NCBI RefSeq assembly: GCF_018446385.1
Contig: NC_055996.1
Coordinates: 126,218,532 to 126,282,531, forward strand
Source: Zingiber officinale
Taxonomy: Eukaryota > Streptophyta > Magnoliopsida > Zingiberales > Zingiberaceae
Length of the DNA stretch: 64,000 bases
Direction of reading: 5' to 3'
Every line of letters begins with the position of its first letter. The first letter of the stretch is position 1. The notes under the pieces were generated by a model. It did no database searches and was not told the origin of the DNA. It was given only the letters and a program-made list of their open reading frames with translations. Of this stretch, positions 49,936 through 61,648 are shown piece by piece. The translations under genes and the position numbers were made by a program.

Positions 49936-51203
49936 GACGACACTTCATCATCTGAATCCGAAGTACAAGAATATGCTGGACTAGCACTGATGGCGAGCTA
50001 TGAAGGGCAAAGTACATTGGAACCCAACATCGATGAAGGGGAGCGACTTTAGATGAATGTAGTGAAACAGAGGGAGAGTTAGGCTTCAAGTCTGATATGG
50101 TAAGTGAGGTATGTCTCTTACCTCATGATCAGCTTTATTTTGGAATTAAGTCTATGGAAAAATCCATGTTCAAGTTAAAAAGTAAAAATACCAAATTTAA
50201 AAAAATAAAATTTTAGAAATAAAAAGAATTTTGACAAAATCTTGCATAATAGAAGACTTTGAAAAAGTAAAAGTTGAAAATGATAAATTAAAAGAAGAAA
50301 TAGAAAACTTGAAAAATTCTGTTTGTTCAAATATTTCTTCTTTTAGAAATTATAGAGGATTAAACTGGTACTATAGGTTTCACAAAAGTCAAATCAGAAA
50401 AATATCAAAGGCTTATATTCCTAAAAAATACCCGATTAACCCTGTAGGAAGGAACCTCTATTGGGTTCCAAAAATCAATTTAATTTAAATTTAAAATTAG
50501 ACTTAGTATTTTTAGCAAGAAAATTAAACATTTAATTTCTTTATAAGGTTTTGTCTAGAAAGTGGTTGTTGCTCCAATAACCAAGAAGGCCTAGTGCCTC
50601 GCCACTGTCTGGAAGCCAAGTATTGAAATGAAAAGTTTAATTGACTAACTGAAAAACATTAATTTGAAATGCTTTAAAGAGCTACTCAATTTGTTTTAAA
50701 CAATTCTCAAAAATATTTATGTTTGCAAAAACATAGAGAAATTGTATCATTTTTTTAAAATTATTTTTAACTCAGAATTTTTTTTTACTTAGAAACTTTT
50801 TGCAACTCTTAGCACTTATTAAAATTTCTTCTAAAGTTTCACTTAGAAAAATTCAATATTATTTATGTTAAAATATGTTATTTTGTTGCACAAAATGTTA
50901 TGTTTAACTTAGAAAATCAAATTTCTTTTTACTTAGAAATTTGCATACTTTAGATTTTTTTAACACTTCAAATTTTCTAATTTATTGCAAATTCTTTTTA
51001 AAAAAATTAACCTTAGACTTGTTAAAGAACCCCATTTTTTTATGTGATCAAAGAGGGAGAAGAATGTTAAGTCTAGGGGGAGGTGTATTCAAAATTTTCA
51101 TTAAAAAATTTTACTTACACTTATTTGTAAAATTATTTGTTTCTACATTATGTTTGTTTTACCCTAGCTTAACTTGGGTTGCTCACATAAAAAAGGGGGA
51201 GAT
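49936..51203 (+). other. Decayed gag tail and non-coding internal region
   Basis: It contains gag-like remnants to about 50488 (ending NPVGRNLYWVPKINLI) and then AT-rich spacer with repeated TTACTTAGAAA-like words up to the purine tract. No enzyme domain. Confidence 0.5.
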
Positions 51204-52996
51204 TGTTGGAATCCCAAGGTATTTTGATGTGATCAAACAAGTTATGTTAGGTCTTATTTGGTTTAACCCTTGTGTCTAAGTGCGCAGGAGCTTAGGAGCA
51301 CATGAAGTTGAGCGGAAGACGCGGCTAGCGAGAAGGATGACACTGGGAGAGAGCGGACTGGATCGGTGCACCTGAGGGACGAGGTGCCGCGGAAGAGTGC
51401 ACCGGTGGATGAGAAGAACGTACGTGACGTTCGAGGAACGAGAAACCGGGGAGGAAGACTGCTCGAGGAGAAGGCCGAAAGTTGGGTTCGGGTGAGCCTT
51501 GTTCTGGATGGCCGAGATCACCCAAGCTAGCGGAGTCGGAGCGGAAGACCCGGACCGAGGCGAGCTGAATCAGAGCAGAGGTCCCGGATGGAAAAAGTCA
51601 ACCAGAGTTGACTTTGGGGGTCCGGACGCCCGGAACCCTTCCGGATGACTGAACCGAGTTTTTATCCAGATCGCGGTCAAACCGCGATTCGTGCTAAAGG
51701 GATAAAATTTTATCCCCCCCTAGGGTGCCCGGAACCCTTCCAGGCGCTCCGAAAAGTGCTATAAATATAGCACGAATTTTCACAGTTAAATCAATTCACT
51801 TGTAATCCAATTCTTTGTGCTATACTTTTCTGTCTGTGCTGTTAACGCTGTAAGAGGCTACTCCGCCCAAAGGAGATCTTCAAATAGTGCGCGCCATATT
51901 CTACTTGGATTAATAATCTTCTGATTGCAAACCAAGTAACTCCTTTGTGTCTGCTTTCTTTTAATTAGTCTCTTTGCTTTTTATTTACAAGTGTTCTTTA
52001 TTTAGTTATAAGCTGAGAAAGTGTTGATTTATTTTTCAGGGCAATTCATCCCTCTCCTCTTGCCGGCCTCCAAAAGGACCAACAGTCTAGACAAGTTTGG
52101 AGGACTGGACGTCTAGCAGGTTGATAGATCTAAAGGACTGAACATCGAGAGGAAGTCTGGGGTGTCGGAGGATCGGAGGATTGGATATCGAGTAGGAAGT
52201 CCAAATAGATATAGAGGATCGAATGCTTGGCAAGTCAAATAAACTCTTTTGAGAAAAATAGGTGAGGGCACGTTCCCTTGAACAAAATATGAAAGTTAGG
52301 ACAATAGAGTCCCGAGACTCAAAATTATGTATGCTTTTATATTATGCTTGTGTGCTAACATTATGATCTATGTAGCCAAAGTAAATAGCCTAGAAAAAGT
52401 TCTAGACACTTGGAGAGGAATCTAGGGCGATCCAGGGTGCCCTGGGCAATTCTCAGGGGTTGTCGCTTGGGATCTTGGGCTCCCTAAGTAATTTCAAGCG
52501 CTTGGAATCCATGCGCCCTAGGTCATTCCAGGCATCTCAACTAAAAAGATATCTCAATAGGATAACGCATGACTGCATCGGATAGGATGAGGCTCACTTG
52601 AGCTCCCCTAGGTCATTCGAGTGTCCATGATGCACTATAAAATGAGTCTTCGATCACAACTACAGACATAATTTTTCTACTCTCAAACGATCTTTGTACT
52701 GCTCCAAAATTTTGCTATGACATCGAAACGTCGCAACAACAAGAATGCTTTACTTCGGATCTCAATTTGTTATTGGTATTTTTATTGTCTTTAATTATTG
52801 TGCATATTCAAATTTTTGTACTCATTGAATACTTAGTGAATTGCCCAACGAAAGTGATAAATGATCGTGGGTCTTGAACTAGCACTACAGGCTGTGGACC
52901 AAGTAAAAAAAATCGTCACTATGGGAAATTTGGGATTTTATAACACTTAAAAGATAATATTTTTTTTTAAAAAATGTTTTTTTTTTACAACATTTT

Positions 52997-53757
52997 TGTA
53001 GGATCGAAAAGAATTTAGATATCTCCACAATTGCATGATATTGTCCACTTTGGGCCTAAGCCCTCATGGTTTTGCTCTTGGGCTCTACCCAAAAGGCCTC
53101 ATGCCAATGGAGATATCTTTTCTCTTATAAACCCATGATCTTTCCCATGTGTTTCCAATATGGGACTATGTTTGCAACCTTGCAACCCCAACAATCCCCC
53201 CCTCAAACAAAGGACCATAGGCTTCCCACGTCCGATCCTCGACCCACCAGGTCTTCCTGCCCCTCGGTCTACCCGACTTACTAGGACTTCCTGCCCCTCG
53301 GTCTACCCGACCTACTAGGACTTCCTTGCCTAGCCGCAACTAGGACTTCCTGCCCCTCGGTCCACCCGACCTACTAGGACTTTCCTTGCCTAGCCGCAAC
53401 TAGGACTTCCTGCCTGGTGTCTGGTCCTCTTGATCCGAACATAGGAGCCCCCACTTTCTTTGTTCGAGGTCAATATTGTACTCACATGGTTCAATCAGAC
53501 CATAGCTCTTGTGCACAGTCGGTGGTTAAACCTTCTGGCAGTCCGGGCTCTGATACCACTTGTAGGATCGAAAAGAATTTAGATATCTCCACAATTGCAT
53601 GATATTGTCCACTTTGGGCCTAAGCCCTCATGGTTTTGCTCTTGGGCTCTACCCAAAAGGCCTCATGCCAATGGAGATATCTTTTCTCTTATAAACCCAT
53701 GATCTTTCCCATGTGTTTCCAATATGGGACTATGTTTGCAACCTTGCAACCCCAACA
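52997..53757 (-). mobile_element. TRIM retrotransposon (761 bp) with 197-bp LTRs
   Basis: Direct repeats 52997-53193 and 53561-53757 look identical by eye and run TGTAGGATCG to CCCCAACA. The target duplication is ATTTT on both sides (52992-52996, 53758-53762). On the - strand the order is LTR, primer-binding site (GCTCTGATACCA at 53547-53558 on the + strand), short interior, purine tract (inverse of CCCCCCCTC), LTR. It has no coding capacity. The interior has a tandem GGACTTCCTGCCC repeat (53250-53420). Confidence 0.95.
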
Positions 53758-54049
53758 ATTTTTAGTAAAAAACGTTGTCTATTGGTAATTTTTTTTGTTC
53801 AAATACTAAAAAGCGTTGTCTATTGATATTTTTTTGGATCAAAGACAATACTTTTAAATCTGGAAAGATCTGAACCGTTGGATGCCACACTATAGAAGAG
53901 AGAAGCCTAGGGCTCTCTCTAAAAACAACGCGCGTCTCTTCAAGACGTCTCCTCTCTCATGCCTCACACTGAATGCCACAACCCCTCTCATGCCGAACGC
54001 CGACCTCAATCCGTTGGTCGACGTCCATCCTCCTCCATCTTCACCGTCG

Positions 54050-54344
54050 GCTTGCGTTGGATCCACTTCAGCTGCAGGTTCCTGATGTCCACGTCGTCAA
54101 TCCTCATCGCGCCGACGCCCGCGTTGTAGAATTGTTGTAGCAGCACAACGACCGTCGACTTTTCGCTCCCGCTGGTGCCAACCAGCACCACCGTTTGCCC
54201 TGCTGGGACCCGGAGGTTGAAGTTCCTCAGCATAGACACCTCCAACCACGAAGGGTATGCGAACTGGACCGATTCGAAAGCCACCTCGCCGCGCATCTCC
54301 TCCATTTTCAACCCCATGGGATCCTTCGCATTAATTCGCGGACG
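54050..54344 (-). pseudogene. Captured ABCB (MDR/P-glycoprotein) transporter exon
   Basis: The - strand reads RPRINAKDPMGLKMEEMRGE, VAFESVQFAYPSWLEVS, NFNLRVPAGQTVVLVG, TSGSEKSTVVVLLQQFYNAG and IDDVDIRNLQLKWIQ. This is the first half of an ABC nucleotide-binding domain of the ABCB type. The exon begins after an intron-like acceptor (ATCAACAG) and stops at the conserved LQLKW exon border, so genomic DNA was copied. The Walker A Gly before Lys is Glu (GSEKST), so it could not bind ATP normally. No membrane domain is present. Confidence 0.8.
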
Positions 54345-54549
54345 CCTGTTGATCCAAACAAGATTACAAAGAAAGTAAGCTCCTTTTCCTGTCTTTCTTC
54401 AACTAAAGTTTTGATTTTTCACTCAATTTCAACATTTTTTTTCTATTGGAGATTTGGTTCCCCTTTTTTGTAGCTCCTTTTTCGCTTTTAGTTCCATGTA
54501 ATGCTTGAAGAATCATAGAAAGATTAGTCATTTTTGCTGTTCCATGTAG

Positions 54550-54639
54550 GAATCTTCCTTATTTGGATGGCCTTGGCCTGACAGTCGTGGTTAACGCTGT
54601 TAGTTTTGGCCGGATGGCTTGCTATTTCCGGTGGAAGAG
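54550..54639 (+). pseudogene. Exon-like 90-bp segment of unknown origin
   Basis: Bounded by TGTAG acceptor and GTAAG donor signals, it has one open frame (NLPYLDGLGLTVVVNAV, SFGRMACYFRWKR). It is on the opposite strand to the ABCB exon. It may be a second captured gene piece. I do not recognise the protein. Confidence 0.25.
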
Positions 54640-54819
54640 GTAAGATAAGTCTTTTTTATGTCGCAGGAAATTTGTAGTTTTTTCTCTGATAAAGTTGAGG
54701 AATTAGGTATAATTTTCTTATTTGCAAACCTCTGAATGTCTAGAAAGGCTAGGGTCTTGTTACCTTTATTGGGCATTTTGTGTGAAAATTAGTATGCTTC
54801 TTGATATGGGTTAGGTTTA

Positions 54820-55905
54820 GTGGGTCCCCGGTGGGAAGGAGAAAAGAGATAGTAGGATTAAACAAGCATGAATATCGGCCGGTAATATGCTCAAGAAAAT
54901 AGTCAATATCAGCCGATATAATACCTTAAGGAAGATCTACCAATATCGGCCGGGTATACACGTTTAAGATAGATAAGTCAAGATTGTCTGAATTAGCACA
55001 TCTGGATATAGACTAGTATTGGTTGAGAGTATATGATCACCCGGGTATATAAAGATACAAGGCCTTACAGGATTTAGGGTATATTATCGGACGATTAAAG
55101 ACATATGTTGAACAATATTAATAACCCGCCCGAACATAAATTAGGTTCAATAACGTTCGATACAAATCATAGTATAATATCAGGCTGTCTATAACATAAC
55201 AAAAACAAGGTAAGTAGACATGAGCGATAAATATACCTCGATATAATTTATAAGATAGGGTGAGAACAAATATTTCGAGAATATTCATAAATAGCTTATG
55301 AAAATATCTGCAGCATGTGATTGTATAACAGGTTGATTAATTTGATGGGAAAAATGTTTCTAGACTTTTTTGCAGGTACTAAGCGACAAAAAGGGTACAT
55401 CTGGGGTACAAGAAAGATTCATTAAAAACTATTTTATGCAAGTACATGGCTTATGGCATCTCATAACAAACTCTAACAAATCAGGGTCCACTTCATGACT
55501 ATGGAGGTTAGGTGAAGTGGTATAAAAAGGGGAATCCTCTCCATTGGCCGGGTATGCTCACGCTCACAACACACATAGTCATCTATTGCAAACCCTAATT
55601 TAGAGTTATTGTTCATCTTCTTCCTTCTTCCCCACCAAGAGAAATCACTAACTTGAGCGTTAGAGGGCCTAGTCAGGGATTCCCACCCCGGTTTTAGGTC
55701 GCTGACAATAGTGTTGGCTGGTCTCTTGTGCGCAAGAGGTTGTTACAGCTCCAGATCCTAGTATTCTTCCAAGGATTCTTCCTTCCGCCCTTGGGTCTTT
55801 GCACAAGGAGGTATTCTGTGATTTTCTTCTTCCGGATCCGCTTTGGTTTTCTCGGATCGAAAGTCTCCGGGTATTCTTTTTCATCAACATTAGGTTCTCT
55901 CCCCA
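54820..55905 (+). repeat. Probable Ty3/Gypsy LTR fragment
   Basis: It contains TATCGGCCGATA-type palindromes (54870-54960). It also has the AATCACTAACTTGAGCGTTAGAG and CAGGGATTCCCACCCC motif cluster common near the end of plant Gypsy LTRs, ending near CATCAACA. No convincing target duplication was found, so the borders are uncertain. Confidence 0.35.
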
Positions 55906-57214
55906 GCTTTCTGTTTTATCAAGTTTCTCAGACAGGATCACTTCTCTTTACATGCTTTTGATTCAAGATTTGTAATACTTGCTCATGGTGGTGAACAGAA
56001 ATTACGATCGAGCATGAAAATAACTATCCTTGCTACAATCGAACTATTGAGAAGATACTTGTGTAATATGTTTCTGCTGTGAGTATCAATGATTATGCCC
56101 ACGTATTCAGGTGTTTTCATTTGGGAAACCTTGAGTTCTTGTCTATGCAAGTAAATTCTATGCTTATACACTCAAGCATAAAGGTTTTTTGAATTCTCTG
56201 TTGTTCTCAAGCTGATCTATTATGATTATATGGCTTTTTCTTGAAGTTAATTCCTGTGTTTCACATCCTTACTACATATCTAACATGTTTGCCAAATAAT
56301 CCTCCTATTATAGCTTCTTTATCTCCATAATCCCTTTGCTAAAATCATATTAATTTCTGAATTGTTGTTAAGCATAGTGGTAGTAGAAAAGGCAATATGC
56401 TTCTTTTGTTGTTATGTAGGAATAACATATGAGAAAGAAAGCTTTACACATTTAATATTGCAAAAAAAAAAAAAAAAATCAATGTCGTCGACCCTATAAA
56501 TTGGCACTTTGGACTTAGTATTGATGTGGGCATAGAGTGGGAAAGAAAATTATGCTTGTGCATTCTTCTTGATGCCATTGCGGTGGCTTGTTTGTTTAAG
56601 AATTAATATCTAAGTTGACTCAATAATGACTGTTTATTTTTTAGGCTTAGAAAAATTGTGTTTAGTTGTGGAAGAAAAAGGTTTGGCATCCTATAGCTTC
56701 CAGTTAAGTAGCTATGGTAAATATTTTCAAATTACAACTCCCATGGTGTTGCTTCATTTTGTGCACTGTCTTTTCAGATATTTTGAAGGTGAATAGAGGT
56801 ATTCAGAAACTCCAGCTAAACAGCTCGGGTATGGATGATTATAGGAGCAAGAATTACATGCTATGTGACACTGCCATCCAAACCTCAAGGGTGTGACTGG
56901 AAAGTACTTCAACGAAGAACTATTAAGAAGACTTTGGGATTTAAGCGAGAAAATGATTAAAGCCAATGAGTAAAGAACATTCATGGCAAGAGGATAAGTA
57001 GCATCTATCAAGATCCTTTAAGTTCATGCAATAAGATGTAGTCGATAGGAGTAGTTTTGAGTGTCTCATAATTAAAATTTCTTTGTATGCAAGTAATTAT
57101 GTTTATTATAGAAGTGCAAGGATGATAATTTATATATTTATCTTAGTTGTTTATTTAATAATATGTTGTTGAATGAAATAGATTTATTTTCATTTATATT
57201 TTATTTATCTTTGG
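55906..57214. other. Interior of the CACTA-like element, no gene recognised
   Basis: Moderately AT-rich sequence with short frames only. It may include introns or further captured fragments. Nothing can be named. Confidence 0.3.
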
Positions 57215-57545
57215 TATTAAAAGACAACCGTTTAAAACTTTTTATCTTTTGCTAAAAAATAACATTTTTTTATGCATTGTGAAACTGTTGTCTTTGCTAA
57301 AAAAGACAACGCTTTTTTATGTGTTGTCATTCAAAAAGACAATGCTTTTTATATGTTGTCTTTAACAAAGACAACACTTTTTATGTGTTGTCTTTGTAAA
57401 AAATGACAACGCTTTTAAAGCGTTGTCTTTGTTATAAACGATAATGCTTTTAAAGTATTATCTTTGAGTAGACTTTTAACAACAGTGCTTTTAACAACGC
57501 TTTTTAACCACATAGATAACGCTTTTAAAGCGTTGTCTATTAGCT
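57215..57545. repeat. Subterminal GCGTTGTC array of the CACTA-like element
   Basis: About twelve GACAACGCTTTT / AAAAGCGTTGTC words in both orientations with spacing of 20-40 bp, ending at the GTAGTG terminus. The matching left array starts at 53770. Confidence 0.8.
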
Positions 57546-57677
57546 TTTTTTTTTGTAGTGCATATTAATGTTGTGTTTGATTTCTATTTCCGTTGCTATC
57601 TCTCTATTTTTCAAAAAATATGAAAAAAATGACACGCACTAACTCCCTTCTAACATTTTTTTCAATCCTACACATAG

Positions 57678-58993
57678 TTTTAGAACAATAATTAGTCATA
57701 TCACATAATGTCAAATTTATACTATGACATTCACAAGTGTAGAAACCTCTATGATTTATTTCAAGTAATCTTTTTTACACCCCATTATACTTCTCTTTCA
57801 TATTGGATCCATTGTTATACCCTAACCCTCTTATATCATCAATATTAAGTTTGAAATCATTCAACATATTTTTTAGTTCAGTAAAATGTCAAATCTAGAA
57901 GTGTCAATCACTTTTAAAAAAGCTATACAATATTCTTCAACCACAACAGAGTTAATTGAATTATCCACATAACGTATTACAAGAGATATTTGTTTATCAT
58001 AACTTATGTCTGGGTGCAATCTAGTATAATTGAATAATATTTTGCTTCTTTAATTTTTCTGAAGATTATAGTTTTTACTTCATTTGCCAACATCTAAATC
58101 AATTCATTTTGAATTTTTTGACCAAGATATGTGTAGTGTGTCTTATGTGCTTGAATACACCTTATGTGCACTTGCATTATTAGATCAAACTCAGTAATCA
58201 TTTTAATCATTTATAAAAAATTATCATTATTCTCAACATAAAGTTTTTCACAATTTCCTCGATATGCTAGATTATTTTTTTGTAAGTCTATAGACAACAA
58301 CATCTAACCTCTTTAACACTAATCTCTAATGCTCTTTTTCTTTATTTCATCAGTTGCCTTATTTTTTTTTCATTCATTTTTCCAATTCATTCAATGTTGT
58401 CATACAACCAATATATTCCTTACTTCATACTTTATAAGACATCGACTCAAATTATGATAATTTGTGTAGCCTTCAATAACTAATTGATTAATTGTATTGA
58501 TGTTGTTATGATTTATGAACAACTTACAAGAAAAGTAAAATATTCTATCCAAGGAAGATGAATAAATTAATCATTTTCTCTTTTTTCTCCATTTTGTAGT
58601 ATCCATTCATATTGCAATGCATCAAAATGTCTACCAACTTTTTCTTTAGGAAACAAGATGCCATCAATTCTAGTTGGATAATTTTCAACTAAAAAACTCT
58701 CAAATTTTGATCAATTTTTTCCCCCATTTTCCATGATCATCAATATTCAAATGTGAAGGACTATGTTGGTTTATAGTTTGAGGTTGAACATTAAAGATAT
58801 TATCATTATCTTCTTCATCCAAGTCATTTACAATTTATTATTCAACACCGATCATGTTTTTAATCTTCTTTTCCATAGTCATTTTGTTGTTGCCATTAAA
58901 GTATTTATTAATATCTCCTATTTGACTTTGAATAATTGTCTCTTTTCTTTGTTTTTTCCTTTTTGAGACCCAAATAAATGTTGCGGAGCCATG
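57678..58993 (-). pseudogene. hAT-like transposase (TTF/DUF4371 type), N-terminal half
   Basis: It starts on the - strand at about 58993 with MAPQHLFGSQKGKNKEKRQL. It reaches the DUF4371 block FKLNIDDIRGLGYNNGSNMK and ends GFYTCECHSINLTLCDM, NYCSKTM at the insertion point. The protein then continues at 47746. The middle part has several stops and frame changes. It fits the family order TTF finger, then DUF4371 with GYDNGSNMKG, then CHSLNL. Confidence 0.75.
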
Positions 58994-60608
58994 ATTATAT
59001 ATTATACCTAAAAAAAATATTTAAAAACAATGGATAAGAACTAAGAAATAGGGATACATTTATAATAAATAAATAAAAAAATAAGAGGGGAAAAGTATTA
59101 AAAAATTTAAGGGATAATCAAGAAATTCATTTATCAATCATTACTTTCAAGTTTCAATCAGTAATTGTACACGAACAACAATTTTCTTGACCAAGTACAC
59201 TAAAGGGTTCCTTGGTTTAGTTTGGCCCACAAGAGAACGTTAGCTCCGACAATGAGCGATGGTAGATAGCAACGCTTGTTGCATTGAACAACAAGTAATA
59301 ATCTGAGTAAGGGGAGGGAGAAGGCTGAAAGGACTGCTACAAATCGTTGTATAACTGTTATGAAAAGAGGAATTGCTACTGTGAAGAAAAAAAACAAAAA
59401 CTTACTGCTCTTGACGCTTGTTATTAGTGACTAGGAGATGAAAAAGTTGGTTGCTGTTGATTGATTGGAAAACTAAGAAGAACACAACAATGTTGTTGTC
59501 GTCATCGAAGAAGAATATAGCAGAGGGAAGGAAGAAAATAAAGGGAGAAGAAAAAGGAAATGAAGTCAGCGTCATGAGACAGTGGGTTGTTGCTTGAGGA
59601 GAGAAAAAGAGGAAAGATAAAATATTTTCAAAAATACCTTAATTCATTTTAAGCCAACTGAATCGATTAAGCTTATGAATTTAGTTCGGTCATAATTTGA
59701 TCAAATTAAGTTCAAATCAATCCTAATTTGAATTAATATAATTCTTATCTCCATATCCACTCGATGGATGTAAATCGGTCCCAATCCAATTTCAATTATG
59801 TATTTTCATTTCATGTCCAACAATTCAATTTGTTTATTTAATTTAAAATATAATGTTTAACAAAGTTTATAGCAAATTGAGAATTATAAACCTATCATAC
59901 TAACATAAATGATGGACTAATTTTTGGGCCCTTTTAGAAAGTGGGCCTGAGGCAAGCGCCTCCTAGGCCTCACCTTAGGTCCGGGCCTGTTAATGTTATT
60001 ATACTCAGGCATTGAAAGACCTTTATTCAACCATTCAAGTGCAGCTGAGGATCAGAGCCCCTATACAAGGACACTACGAGCAACAGGCGAAGAAATACAT
60101 ATGAAAAAAAATAAAACTCCATTCACTGTGTTCCCCTTGATTTTTCATCTTCTGTCATGCATATTGCTCAATAGTTTTACCTATGATAACATTCGGGTAT
60201 ATGCTCAGTTCACTACAAACAACTTATACTTGGTCGTAGACGTGATTTTGTCGTTGTATTTTGGGAAACATATATCTAATGTGACCTCGAAGAGTCATCG
60301 GAGTGGGCGCATCTATTTTAAGGAAATTGCGTTAAATGCAAACCTCAATTTTTATCTTTTCTGACTCATTGCTTAGGTAGCAAAGACGCACTTGGACTTG
60401 AGATTAATTCCTAAGTACTCATCCTCGATTCTCGACCTGTTGAACATCCTCCCGAGCACTCGACAACCCACTTGATAGCTCAATCGACTCAGGAGTTCCC
60501 GACTCGACAATTTGTGACTAGACAACTTGGCGCGACACGTCCAAGTCGGTACTCGACATTTGGAAGCTCAGGCACTCGACAGTCGAGTGATTTGGTCTCT
60601 CAACTCAG
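58994..60608. other. 5' end of hAT-like element and spacer
   Basis: 58994-59990 is the probable upstream part of the hAT-like element, ending in GC-rich GGCCTCAC/AGGCCT sequence. 60000-60360 has a 123-codon open frame with no recognised product, judged chance. 60400-60600 is rich in CACTCGACA / TCGACTC words that resume after the LTR at 61194. Confidence 0.4.
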
Positions 60609-61193
60609 TGTTGGTTATTATCTCTAATTGATGGGCTTAATTATAAGTTGTGCATATGAGTACAAACCAAACCTATTAAAATGATCTAACTTAGGCTATT
60701 GGGTTCGATTATTGGATATAGACCTTGTATGTGCAGAACCTATAGTCCCGCTTCTATTATCATCTATATGCTGATAATAAATGTTCACTATATATAGGGA
60801 TCTATAGTCTCGCATATATTATTATCTATGCACTGATAATAGATATCTATTATATATAGGGTTGGTCCCCAAGAGTTTAGAAAAGAATCTTGACAGAGAT
60901 TTTGGTTCCCCATTGACCTAATATTTTTCGGCGTCGTCATCCCTAAGCCCCTTGGAAGACCTTCCTTTTCTTTTCGCCGCATCTTCTTCCACAGGGATTA
61001 TTTTTGGACGACGCTGAAGACAAGGATGACTCTTCAATTAGGTTCTTTGTCATATTTGTTTATGTATTTTTCTTTCTTATGTCATGTTGATGAAACGAAG
61101 ATTCATGATCACATGTTCTTGTTTTCCTATTTGAATTCTTATTTTGATTGTCTAGAATTCATGCGGCTAGGTTTTATAAGATATCACTCAACA
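60609..61193 (+). mobile_element. Probable solo LTR (585 bp)
   Basis: Runs from TGTTGGTTATTATC to TATCACTCAACA with flanks CTCAG and CTTAG (4 of 5). The CTCGACTC-rich sequence on both sides is continuous once it is removed. A TATA-like ACTATATATAGGG occurs twice. No internal region. Confidence 0.5.
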
Positions 61194-61648
61194 CTTAGAT
61201 AATGACCCATTCTAACTCAACAATCCAGTGACTCAACTGACTAGGTGCTCGACTTCTTGACTCAGATGAGAACTCAGCTTCCCACTCAGACTTGGGAAGC
61301 ACTCGAGAGCACTTAGTAGTCGGCTAGTGAAGTCCCATCAACTCAGCCTAATCAACCTCGGCTTACAACTTGAGATAAGTTTGATTTAGTTTTTTGTAAT
61401 TTCAATTCAAAACATCCCTGTTATCTTCGACAACTAGAATACTAGATTGTGAAATATTGTCCAACAATAGGCTAATAAGAAATACAATAGAGAGCTTACT
61501 TTTAAATTTTGGCCAATTTAGTTAATTTTTGATGAATGTGAGTAGCTCCATGAAATGCAAATGCACAATTTCACAATATCAATCCTCCTTTGGATCACGA
61601 ATATAATAAACCATTTGAGCTCGCGTCGCCAAAATAAAAGGTTCATGT

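Larger units (their letters stand above)
48053..52084 (+). mobile_element. Gag-only Copia-type retrotransposon (TR-GAG-like), 4.0 kb
   Basis: LTRs 48053-48972 and 51204-52084 begin TGTTGGAA and end GGACCAACA. A primer-binding site TGGTATCAGAGC is at 48975-48986 and a purine tract AAAAAAGGGGGAGAT precedes the 3' LTR. Flanks GCCTA and GTCTA match at 4 of 5. The LTR TATA (GCTATAAATATAGCAC) follows GCGCCCGGAAC repeats. Only a gag gene is inside. Confidence 0.85.
52917..57560. mobile_element. Non-autonomous CACTA-like element with captured gene fragments
   Basis: The left end is CACTATGGG and the right end, inverted, CACTACAAAAAAAAAAGC. Subterminal arrays of GCGTTGTC / GACAACGC words at 53770-53865 and 57215-57545 tie the ends together. 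Flanking trinucleotides CGT and CAT match only at 2 of 3. It holds a TRIM, an ABCB transporter exon and other exon-like pieces but no transposase of its own, as in Pack-CACTA elements. Confidence 0.6.
47752..57672 (+). mobile_element. Solo LTR (about 1.2 kb net) split by two elements
   Basis: It starts TGTTGGTACAGGG and ends TTCAATCCTACA. A perfect 5-bp duplication CATAG lies at 47747-47751 and 57673-57677, inside the transposase frame. Its own pieces are 47752-48052, 52090-52916 and 57561-57672. Words typical of an LTR end (GTGGGTCTTGAACTAG, ATTTCCGTTGC, ACTCCCTTCTAACA) are in the right order. No second LTR. Confidence 0.75.
46900..59990 (-). mobile_element. hAT-like host element carrying about 10 kb of nested insertions
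   Basis: The transposase halves define one element on the - strand. Its 5' end is probably near 59940-59990, where GC-rich GGGCCT/AGGCCC palindromic sequence typical of this family's termini occurs. The 3' end is not resolved. The insertion 47752-57672 is bounded by CATAG duplications. Confidence 0.55.

Noticed and set aside
53990-54320. A functional ABC transporter gene
   Set aside because: Only one exon of a nucleotide-binding domain is present, the Walker A motif is altered, and it lies within a CACTA-like element.
59993-60364. 123-codon open frame on the + strand
   Set aside because: No known motif and no splice or promoter context; judged chance in repeat-derived sequence.
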